From a virus, in IMG/VR virus record IMGVR_UViG_3300009180_000272, positions 1 to 20,154 of that record: a stretch of DNA of 20,154 bases; one strand, given 5' to 3'. Numbering within the stretch: position 1 is the stretch's first letter; the number at the start of each line of letters is the position of its first letter. Position numbers and translations under genes: made by a program. Positions 13,462-20,154 of this stretch are shown here, piece after piece. The notes beneath the pieces are model-generated. The model was not told the origin of the DNA, did no database searches, and saw only the letters and a program-made list of their open reading frames with translations.

Positions 13462-16059
13462 ATGGCTGACAATTTGATCATTAACGATGGCCAGTATGAT
13501 TGGAGTGGTGGGATGGACTCTTCTAGGTCTCCGCTTAACTCTAATAAGAATACTGTTCGTGTTGGCATAAACGTCACCATGCGAGGTGGGCGAGCAAAGA
13601 CTCGTCCTGGCTTTCAACAAGTCTTTTTGACTGATGATCCGGATTACCCTGGGTCTTTAGCCTTGTTTTCTTCTGGCAAAAACTCTTCAGGGGTTAAGAC
13701 AGGTAACTATTTTCAGGGCGCTTATTTTTACGTAAACAAAAGTAATCCAGATCTTAGCTGTATTATTGCTGTAGCTGGCGGGTACGTATTTAGGATTTCC
13801 CCAGTTCAAGGCTTTGTATCTAGGCTTAACATTAATTTTAACCCTGGTTCAACTCGCTACACTGGGCTGATAAGCAATCCTCCGTTTTACTTAGACAATC
13901 TCTTTCGAGTAGACGCAACAAAGAAAGTCTATTTTTGCCAGGCTGAAAAATATCTTATTATGCAAAACGGTGTTGACCGGCCTTGGGTTTGGAACGGCGA
14001 CAGTCTTTTTCAGACAGGTGTTGGGAGCAATCAGAATGACCCAACCGCAGAAAATATTTTGTCATACACAATGCCGATTGGGACGTACATGGCCTATGGC
14101 CAGGGACGTTTGTTTGTTGCAAGCCCTACAAAAGATTCATTCCAGGCCGGGGATATTGTCTTTGGCGGTTCTTCTAACCAAACAGCAATAGTTCAATCTT
14201 TTCAGGGTCCGTATGGCCAAATCTCAACTACAACTACTCATGGCTTTGTAGCAGGTGATGTTGTTTCAATATCTGGGCATAGCTCAACACCAAACATCAA
14301 TGGGACATGGCGTGTAGTCGCCGCAAGCGGCACAACATTTACAATATCAACTCCAATTACAAATGTTGGTGTTGGCGGTTTTGTCGTGAAGGCTCAAGAA
14401 GGTCAAGAGTCAGACCTTTTGCGGTTTACTGAAACTCAATATCTAAACGAAGGCGGTTTTTTGCAAATACCTTCTCAGATGGGCTCGATTCGTGGTCTTT
14501 CGTTTATGCCAACCGGAGATACTTCCACTGGGCAAGGCGAGTTGCTTGTTTTCGGTGAGTCCGGGGTATCGTCTTTTGCAGTTTCTGTGCCTAGAGACCT
14601 TTGGAAATCTACACCTGGATTTCAAAGGGTAGCTCTTTCTGGAATTGGCCTAACAAGCGATAGAACCGTTGTTGCAATTAACAATGATTTGTTTTTCCGT
14701 AGCCTCGACGGGATACGCACTTACCGAAATGCAAGAGCACAGCAGGACGGTTACAACGTTACGCCAATCAGTACTGAGATGGATATTATCATGGATTACG
14801 ATACGGAGTCGCTTTTAAGCGCAGGGTCAGCGGTCTACCATGATAATCGGTTATTATACACTGTTTCCCCTCGTGAAAACTTAGAAAACATTGAATCTGA
14901 GGTAATTAAGACACGTCCAATATCCTTTCAAGGTATCGGTGTTTTAGACTTTAATAGCCTTGGAACCTCTGGAGAAAAACAGCCAGCCATTTTTGACGGT
15001 GTTTGGACTGGGCTTGAAGTTTTGCAACTGCTTACGGGGATTACAAACCGGCTGCCTAGATGTTTTATCTTTTCCTACGATAATATTTCCAATAGTAACA
15101 CCCTTTGGGAAAACTATCCCTGGGCCCTATTTGACTATCCTCTTGGGCAGTCTGCCAAAAAAATACAAGCTGCTGTTGAAACTCGAGGTTACGATTTCAA
15201 TAGTCCTTGGAACTTAAAAAAACTTGAGCGCGGCGACATGTGGATAGGTGAGCTATCTGGAGATACTAAAGTGAATGTGTACTATCGCCCAGACGAAAAT
15301 CCATGTTGGTTCCCTTGGCATTCTTTTAATACTTGTTCTGAACTTGAGTCTTGCATCACCTCTGTTGCAAACGTGAGTGCAACTCAAGGGTTTGAAACTG
15401 TCAAGGCTTCAGGTAAAACAGTAGAGCGAGCTAATACCTGGCGCATTAACTTTAAAGATCAAAAAGACTTCTACATTCGTTTGTCAAACACAACTGGTAG
15501 TCGAGTTGGAAATCTAGCAACTTCAGCAGTTGAGCGTTCATATCTTAATACTTTAAGTGAACGGAATACTTCAATTCTGAGTTGGCCTGTCACTGCGCAA
15601 GACATTGCTGATGTATTAACTACTGCTCTTTGGACCGGCACTACTTTACCCGCAACAGGCACTTATCCATGGCTCTATGCTGCAGTAGGCCTTGTTGATG
15701 CAGCAGTTCCAACCGACTTTTATGTTCAGTTTATCCTAGGTAATGTAAGCTATAACGCTTCTACAGGTGTCGTTACTATCCTTAATACTGGGACTTCTTA
15801 TGTTGCTCTTGAAGCACCTGTTGTAATTCCTTCAGCTTCCGAATGTGGCTTCTACAAGCCAGTCAATATCAAAGACCAATACAGATCTCAGCTTCGTCTC
15901 CCAACTCCTGACAATTCCTGCGTCACATCTACTGGGACACTAGCTAGAGTTGGTCACAGTTTTCAATTTAGGTACGAATGGGAGGGGCAGTTTGCCCTTA
16001 ACAAAATAATGTTCCACGCTTCCAAGCTTGTTGAGCCTGTTGGGGGGAATTGTTTATGA
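13462..16059 (+). CDS. Nozzle-like tail protein (beta-propeller type)
   Basis: This 865-residue protein has features of short-tail nozzle/stabiliser proteins (T7 gp12, P22 gp10 class) that close the portal channel: an N-terminal WSGGMDSSRSPLNSNKNTVR followed by RGGRAKTRPGFQQV, then repeated blade-like segments (RLFVASPTKDSF, GELLVFGESGVSSFAVS, NNDLFFRSLDGIRTYRNARA). An extra beta domain at about 250-312 (HGFVAGDVVSISG, NGTWRVVAASG) looks like an inserted Ig-like or ligand-binding module, and a second insert-like region lies at about 715-790. The last residues again look like a beta domain. Length and position fit, but the family call rests on pattern. ATG at 13462 has only AAGG 2 bases upstream. 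The stop overlaps the next start (ATGA). Confidence 0.65.
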   Translation: MADNLIINDGQYDWSGGMDSSRSPLNSNKNTVRVGINVTMRGGRAKTRPGFQQVFLTDDPDYPGSLALFSSGKNSSGVKTGNYFQGAYFYVNKSNPDLSCIIAVAGGYVFRISPVQGFVSRLNINFNPGSTRYTGLISNPPFYLDNLFRVDATKKVYFCQAEKYLIMQNGVDRPWVWNGDSLFQTGVGSNQNDPTAENILSYTMPIGTYMAYGQGRLFVASPTKDSFQAGDIVFGGSSNQTAIVQSFQGPYGQISTTTTHGFVAGDVVSISGHSSTPNINGTWRVVAASGTTFTISTPITNVGVGGFVVKAQEGQESDLLRFTETQYLNEGGFLQIPSQMGSIRGLSFMPTGDTSTGQGELLVFGESGVSSFAVSVPRDLWKSTPGFQRVALSGIGLTSDRTVVAINNDLFFRSLDGIRTYRNARAQQDGYNVTPISTEMDIIMDYDTESLLSAGSAVYHDNRLLYTVSPRENLENIESEVIKTRPISFQGIGVLDFNSLGTSGEKQPAIFDGVWTGLEVLQLLTGITNRLPRCFIFSYDNISNSNTLWENYPWALFDYPLGQSAKKIQAAVETRGYDFNSPWNLKKLERGDMWIGELSGDTKVNVYYRPDENPCWFPWHSFNTCSELESCITSVANVSATQGFETVKASGKTVERANTWRINFKDQKDFYIRLSNTTGSRVGNLATSAVERSYLNTLSERNTSILSWPVTAQDIADVLTTALWTGTTLPATGTYPWLYAAVGLVDAAVPTDFYVQFILGNVSYNASTGVVTILNTGTSYVALEAPVVIPSASECGFYKPVNIKDQYRSQLRLPTPDNSCVTSTGTLARVGHSFQFRYEWEGQFALNKIMFHASKLVEPVGGNCL

Positions 16060-16511
16060 GCGCAATAACATCATACACATATAATACGGCTTCAACACTT
16101 ACGTTGACTGTTGGGGAAAACATTGGCATTTTGCAACCGACACTTGCTCCGCCACAAACCGGAGTTACCCTCAGTTATTCCGTATCACCCGATTTACCAC
16201 AAGGGCTTCTCTTAAACGCATCGTCAGGAACATTATCTGGGGTACCCACACAAACTAGTATAGCGACTTTATACAGTTTTACTGTAGTTAATCCTCAAGG
16301 AACGTTTACGATATATGTAACAATTAGCGTAGATGACGAATGCCCAGCTCTAGAGTGTGGTTGCGGGCAGGGGTATTTTTCAGAACTAGTCCAGGGCGTT
16401 ACTGTTGAAAACGACTATCTTGGTACTGAGACCGGTGACCCATTGACAATTTCAAACTACACCGGGTCTGGCTTCTTACAAGTAGATGGTGATCTTCTGG
16501 AGTTAAATTAA
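16056..16511 (+). CDS. Ig-fold (putative Ig, He_PIG-like) tail protein
   Basis: This 151-residue protein has a bacterial Ig-like domain at about 20-92, with the typical core YSVSPDLPQGLLLNASSGTL followed by SGVPTQTSIATLYSFTVV and a final strand ending TIYVTISV. Such domains occur in cell-surface and virion proteins and bind sugars or proteins. A Cys-rich linker (ECPALECGCGQG) and a small beta tail (about 105-151) follow. ATG at 16056 overlaps the preceding stop as ATGA and has GGGGGG 7 bases upstream; a TTG at 16050 would add two residues. Its place between nozzle and fibre genes suggests an adhesin-like or linker part of the tail. Confidence 0.7.
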   Translation: MSAITSYTYNTASTLTLTVGENIGILQPTLAPPQTGVTLSYSVSPDLPQGLLLNASSGTLSGVPTQTSIATLYSFTVVNPQGTFTIYVTISVDDECPALECGCGQGYFSELVQGVTVENDYLGTETGDPLTISNYTGSGFLQVDGDLLELN

Positions 16512-17324
16512 ATGCCTACCAGTATTAGAAATCTACCACTTTTTGTTCCTGATGGGAACTTTCCAAAGGTACCAGCTTCTGGTGTTTTACCTATTGTAGT
16601 TAACGGTATTACGAGAAAGACATTTGTATCAAACGCCACAAATCTATGCGGTGGCGGAACTGTTACTGGCCTTACTGGCGGTCAAAACATATCAATATCA
16701 ACATCAAGCCCATCCTTTAACCAACGCAAAGTTATTATCAATTTTACATTTCCAGGCATTATTGTTCCGTACGTGATGAATGCGGAACAGCCTGCCGGCT
16801 GGTTATATTGTAACGGACAAGAGGTTAGTCGCGCTGAATACGCAAATCTGTTTGCAGTGGTAAGTACAACATATGGGTCTGGAAACACCACAACAACTTT
16901 TAATGTGCCAGATCTTCGTGGTCGCATACCTTTTGGGACCTCCGCAACAACCTCTAACCCTTTGAATGGCGCTATATTTGCCTCCGGAAACTCACTCACG
17001 GTCGCTTCAACCGGAGGGTCTGAGAACACTGTCTTGAACACAGCTCATGCTCCCATTCGTGATCATTCTCATACTGCCTCTGGGAGTATGATTGTTTATG
17101 GCAATCGGGACCGCTCAGATTTTGATGGTGAATGTTCCCCTCCAGGTAGTTTTGGTGATTACGGAGCTCCTGGGTCTATTGGTGGGCCTGGAACCGACTA
17201 CCCACTTTCAAAAAGCAATGTATCTACTTCAGTCCCAGTCTACCCCACAGCACCGTTAACCTCTGTTTTACCCCACAACAATATGCCCCCGTGCATATTC
17301 CTTACTTACCTAATAAAGACATAA
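16512..17324 (+). CDS. Collar-domain tail fibre, paralogue 1
   Basis: This 270-residue protein has an N-terminal attachment part (1-80) and a phage Tail Collar domain (about 81-141: FTFPGIIVPYVM, PAGWLYCNGQEVSRAEYANL, FNVPDLRGRIPFG). A Gly/Ser-rich C-terminal body follows with HSH (185-187), like metal-binding HxH sites of trimeric fibres, and it closes with NMPPCIFLTYLIKT. It probably forms a trimeric host-contact fibre. The TAA of the preceding gene directly touches its ATG, and TGGAG (16498-16502) lies 9 bases upstream. Genes 2 and 3 of the set share its whole plan. Confidence 0.82.
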   Translation: MPTSIRNLPLFVPDGNFPKVPASGVLPIVVNGITRKTFVSNATNLCGGGTVTGLTGGQNISISTSSPSFNQRKVIINFTFPGIIVPYVMNAEQPAGWLYCNGQEVSRAEYANLFAVVSTTYGSGNTTTTFNVPDLRGRIPFGTSATTSNPLNGAIFASGNSLTVASTGGSENTVLNTAHAPIRDHSHTASGSMIVYGNRDRSDFDGECSPPGSFGDYGAPGSIGGPGTDYPLSKSNVSTSVPVYPTAPLTSVLPHNNMPPCIFLTYLIKT

Positions 17325-17325
17325 T

Positions 17326-18159
17326 ATGGCGACATTTAAAATTACAGACTTAACTAATACCGACTTACCAACGTTGGCAACTGTGATCCCTTGCATTCAA
17401 GGGGAGGTCACTGAAGGGACATTGCTAACTGACTTTGTGACAAAACAAATTACTATTGGCCAAATACGAGATTTGTTTGACGTTTCAACGGTTAAAACAG
17501 TAAATGCCGGAATAGGAACAACTCTTTCTAGTTTTCCAATTACGACAAGTGGTACAGTAAGTTTTAATGCCCCGGGTCTAATGTGTCTTTATGCAGGAAC
17601 TCACGTCAACGGTGTCGCTAATCTGGCAATCCCAAGCGGATGGCTTGAGTGCAACGGGCAAGCAGTATCAAAGACTGGGACTACTGCAGCATTGTATGCG
17701 GCTATCGGCATAAAGTACGGCGGAACAGCTGGTGGGACTACCTTCAATCTCCCAAACCTGAGCGGTCGTGTTATTTGCGGCCTAGACACCGTCGATGCTT
17801 TAGCGGCTGGCGTACTTACCGAAACCTGGTGTGGGAGTGCCAGGAATACTCTTGGCGGTACTGTTGGCGCTAAAGGTGTATCACTTACTCAAGCACAAAT
17901 TCCACTTAAAAAACATTACCACACGTTAAGCTCTACTTTTACTCAGGGTTATTTCCGAAATGGTCGTAGTGGTGGAACACGCTCAGGAGCTGGTTTGGAG
18001 TACGATTTTTCAACAACATCTGGTGGCGGGAGGACGGCTTCTACGACACTACCTTTGACAATATCAAATCCTTCTGGAGGCGCTAGTGGTGTTACCTCGT
18101 CAACAGAGCATTCTCATTTACCTCCATTTATTCTGTTGAGGTATATTATAAAAATATGA
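17326..18159 (+). CDS. Collar-domain tail fibre, paralogue 2
   Basis: This 277-residue protein repeats the plan of its neighbours: N-terminal part with ITIGQIRDLFDV, collar domain at about 81-151 (PSGWLECNGQAVSK, TTFNLPNLSGRVICG), a Gly/Ser/Thr-rich body and a final PPFILLRYIIKI. It has two His-x-His motifs, HYH (197-199) and HSH (262-264), possible metal sites in a trimer. It is the most divergent of the three in the collar region (LPNLSGR in place of PDLRGR, and an insert near NGVANLAIP). Start follows the previous stop as TAA-T-ATG with no Shine-Dalgarno, and its own stop overlaps the next ATG (ATGA). Host recognition is the likely job. Confidence 0.8.
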   Translation: MATFKITDLTNTDLPTLATVIPCIQGEVTEGTLLTDFVTKQITIGQIRDLFDVSTVKTVNAGIGTTLSSFPITTSGTVSFNAPGLMCLYAGTHVNGVANLAIPSGWLECNGQAVSKTGTTAALYAAIGIKYGGTAGGTTFNLPNLSGRVICGLDTVDALAAGVLTETWCGSARNTLGGTVGAKGVSLTQAQIPLKKHYHTLSSTFTQGYFRNGRSGGTRSGAGLEYDFSTTSGGGRTASTTLPLTISNPSGGASGVTSSTEHSHLPPFILLRYIIKI

Positions 18160-18905
18160 AAATTAGCTATTTACCCGAAATTGTAAGCCCAAAGAAAACG
18201 GATACGTTTATCCCTTTCGTCTACCAGAATACCACTATTTTGGCCAGGATAGGTGACTTAAACATCACTGGAGCTCAACCTGGAGTTTCACAGATATCTG
18301 CAGGACAAAACATATACATTGACCCTCCTGACGCAACTTCTACGGCTAGCGTTAACTTTGATTTTCCAGGCGCCATATTTCCCTTCCCAACAGATCAACC
18401 GCCTGCTGGGTGGTTATATTGTCGAGGACAAAGCATCAGCAGAAATCTATACTCAAGACTATTCTCTGTAATTGGTGTTTCATATGGTAGTGGAGACGGT
18501 CGCCTTACATTTGGTCTTCCCGACTTACGTGGAAGAGTTATTGCAGGAGTTGAAAGCATGGGCGGTTCAGTAGCCTCGGGTCGTATTACAGCTTCTGTGG
18601 CCGGCAATGTTCAACCATTCTTAGGCACAACAGGTGGGGTGGAATGCACTGCCTTAAACACCGATCAAGTTCCAACGCTTTCGCATACTCATACGATAAG
18701 TTCAATTACTGCTGGTTTTGTAAATGGCAGGGTTGAGGGTGGAAATAGGTGCAGCGGCAACGATGACCAACCAAGAGGCAGGCTAGACGGTAGTGAAGCT
18801 GTGAACTTTAGCTTTGATCTTACTTACAGTACCACAGAAAACACTGCTACTGAGCACAGCAACATACCCCCACTTGCCTTTTTCTATTGGGCTATAAAAT
18901 ACTGA
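18156..18905 (+). CDS. Collar-domain tail fibre, paralogue 3
   Basis: This 249-residue protein is closest to paralogue 1 in the collar domain (about 66-131: VNFDFPGAIFPF, PAGWLYCRGQSISRNLYSRL, FGLPDLRGRVIAG). At DNA level both have GGTTATATTGT at the same place. The N-terminal part has ARIGDLNITGAQ and QISAGQNIYIDP, matching TGLTGGQNISIS of paralogue 1. HTH (177-179) is the His-x-His site, and the end is IPPLAFFYWAIKY. The middle of the body (about 185-220) is unlike the other two. It starts inside the stop of paralogue 2 and has no near Shine-Dalgarno, so it probably depends on translational coupling. Confidence 0.8.
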   Translation: MKISYLPEIVSPKKTDTFIPFVYQNTTILARIGDLNITGAQPGVSQISAGQNIYIDPPDATSTASVNFDFPGAIFPFPTDQPPAGWLYCRGQSISRNLYSRLFSVIGVSYGSGDGRLTFGLPDLRGRVIAGVESMGGSVASGRITASVAGNVQPFLGTTGGVECTALNTDQVPTLSHTHTISSITAGFVNGRVEGGNRCSGNDDQPRGRLDGSEAVNFSFDLTYSTTENTATEHSNIPPLAFFYWAIKY

Positions 18906-18906
18906 T

Positions 18907-19263
18907 ATGGCCTTAATATCCGGTTCTTTACCCCCACAAACTTGTTACGGGACTCCGCAGCAAATGCTGGATCTTTTTGCCCAATATCTGTCTTCTCCGA
19001 CTCAAAATATTATTATTGATTCACCCACATGTTCTATATCGGGGTCGATACCCGCAGGTGGGTATCTGGATGCAACTTACGGTGCTGCCGGAGCTTCTGT
19101 TGGCGATATTGTTGCTGTTTCGCCACAGGGTTCTTTTTCAACTCAAAATGTTTGGCTTACCGGAACTGTCTCTTCCGCAAATACAGTGACTATACGAGCT
19201 CAGACAACCGGAGCACTTTCGCTAACAACTATAACCTTTAAGTTCAAAGTTCTTAAGTTCTAA
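18907..19263 (+). CDS. Small beta-rich tail-module protein
   Basis: This 118-residue protein has an N-terminal part LPPQTCYGTPQQMLDLFAQY, a Pro/Ser linker and a beta-sandwich-like C-terminus (GASVGDIVAVSPQGSF, TVSSANTVTIRAQT, TITFKFKVLKF). The GD-x-V-x-x-SP then A-x-TVT-x-R pattern recurs, in my memory, in small phage tail and fibre proteins, often at the end of receptor-binding proteins. A function in fibre assembly or attachment is a guess. It follows paralogue 3 as TGA-T-ATG and precedes the next gene as TAA-T-ATG, without Shine-Dalgarno sequences. Confidence 0.6.
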   Translation: MALISGSLPPQTCYGTPQQMLDLFAQYLSSPTQNIIIDSPTCSISGSIPAGGYLDATYGAAGASVGDIVAVSPQGSFSTQNVWLTGTVSSANTVTIRAQTTGALSLTTITFKFKVLKF

Positions 19264-19264
19264 T

Positions 19265-20154
19265 ATGGCAACAACTCTATTAGAGGCACGAGAACTTCTT
19301 GCCCCTTACGTTGACAATGGAGTCTGTTCCTCTGATTCCAGGGTTATTCTTAAGATCAACGAAGCTCAAAGGCGATTACACAGCCAAAGAACATGGCTTG
19401 GCGTTCTTGCTAGGTTTTCAGTTGCAGTCGTAAACAATCAATTCACATTACCGCCAAGTCTATCTTCAATAAGCACCTACGCTGGTTTTGGTTTGGAAAG
19501 CGCTAATCGAGTCACAACTACAACTGCCCAGCAGGGTTTCATTACAAACTCTGTGCAGGCTTACCTTTGCGATTCTGGTGATGTCGTAAACCTAAACTTT
19601 GTACCTACTTCTTCAGATTTAAGAACGTATTTAATTGAAGGGACGGCCCCAGCTTTCGTAGAGGTGACCGGAAAACTTAACTACAGGCCAGCTTCGCTAG
19701 ATACTGATCTCTTGGTTATTGACGATGTAGATGCCCTTAAATTAATGATTCTTGCCATTTTCCGGGAAGAAAATAACCAACTCGATATGGCTCAGACACT
19801 TGAAAACAAAGCTGTTGAGCGTCTTACTACAAAACTGGAAATGGCTCTTGAATCCGCAAGACGGTTGAATTATCAGACAAGGCGAAGTTCGTTTGCTTAC
19901 GGGACTCTTGGTTATGTGCGATCAAAACTTGCTTTAGACATTCATCAAGGCTTACGGATGGATGATCAAAAGCTTATTGATGTGATCAATAAGGCTCAGG
20001 ATCTTTTGATTGTTCAGAAAGGCCTTTTACTTGCTGCTGGTAGGTATGGGGTAAAAGATGGTCTTGTAGTCCCTTCATTTACGTACGTATCCCAAGATTC
20101 AGGTATGCTGGCAATTACAGATTATGATCAGATTCGATGCGGGGTTTTGAGTCT
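19265..20154 (+). CDS. Head-tail adaptor-like protein with duplicated domain (3' end beyond window)
   Basis: The visible 296 residues begin with a helical unit (LLEARELLAPYVDNG, SRVILKINEAQRRLHSQ), a beta part (FSVAVVNNQFTLPPSLSSI) and a long helix pair (VDALKLMILAIFREENNQLD, then AQTLENKAVERLTTKLEMAL). This helix-beta-helix plan is that of adaptors such as T7 gp11 or P22 gp4, which sit between portal and nozzle. A second copy of the first unit begins at about residue 215 (LGYVRSKLALDIHQGLRMDD, then LIDVINKAQDLLIVQKGLL), so two or more adaptor-like units are fused. ATG at 19265 follows TAA by one base, with no Shine-Dalgarno. The gene runs off the right edge. The family call is by fold pattern only. 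Confidence 0.6.
   Translation, partial: MATTLLEARELLAPYVDNGVCSSDSRVILKINEAQRRLHSQRTWLGVLARFSVAVVNNQFTLPPSLSSISTYAGFGLESANRVTTTTAQQGFITNSVQAYLCDSGDVVNLNFVPTSSDLRTYLIEGTAPAFVEVTGKLNYRPASLDTDLLVIDDVDALKLMILAIFREENNQLDMAQTLENKAVERLTTKLEMALESARRLNYQTRRSSFAYGTLGYVRSKLALDIHQGLRMDDQKLIDVINKAQDLLIVQKGLLLAAGRYGVKDGLVVPSFTYVSQDSGMLAITDYDQIRCGVLS

Noticed and set aside
16512-18905. Diversity-generating retroelement acting on the fibre genes
   Set aside because: No reverse transcriptase, template repeat or C-type lectin variable region is seen in the window; the paralogues differ by ordinary divergence.

Overview
The window holds the left part of a temperate tailed-phage genome: one leftward tyrosine integrase gene, then about 18.6 kb of rightward structural and lysis genes packed almost end to end. 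The gene set points to a podovirus-like (short-tailed) virion. There is a P22-sized portal of about 734 residues with a long coiled C-terminus, a scaffold-like protein, a nozzle-like protein of about 865 residues and a head-tail adaptor-like protein; no tape measure or tail-tube gene is seen. The integrase resembles those of Verrucomicrobiota prophages (N-terminal region, NGMRH box in place of HxxR), so a verrucomicrobial host is my best guess, from family knowledge only.

Layout. 44-1264 (-): integrase. 1265-1518: control region with divergent promoter candidates and phased 10-bp repeats that look like recombinase or repressor sites. 1519-10890: packaging and head module (large terminase, portal, a 96-residue protein, scaffold, two beta-rich proteins, a structured non-coding leader, major capsid protein, a small 80-residue protein), ending at a strong hairpin. 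10945-11509: two small unknown genes. 11460-12990: lysis cassette (XhlA-like membrane protein, probable unimolecular spanin, three-helix holin candidate, exported CHAP-like endolysin). 12987-13412: small PD-(D/E)XK-type nuclease. 13462-20154: tail module (nozzle-like protein, Ig-domain protein, three tandem paralogous collar-domain fibres, a small beta protein, and a duplicated-domain adaptor-like protein cut by the window end).

How it fits together. The terminase packs DNA through the portal into a shell of major capsid protein assembled on the scaffold. The nozzle and adaptor candidates would close the head, the collar proteins would contact the host, and the lysis genes would open all three envelope layers of a diderm host. 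No small terminase, repressor, replication gene, defence gene, CRISPR array, tRNA or reverse transcriptase is visible here.

The points most worth attention are the phased repeat array beside the integrase, SD-less starts placed right behind promoter-like boxes, a hairpin that holds the portal ribosome-binding site, the structured leader before the capsid gene, a u-spanin with a helical body, the three collar paralogues, and the internal duplication in the last gene. I see no wholly new non-phage system.
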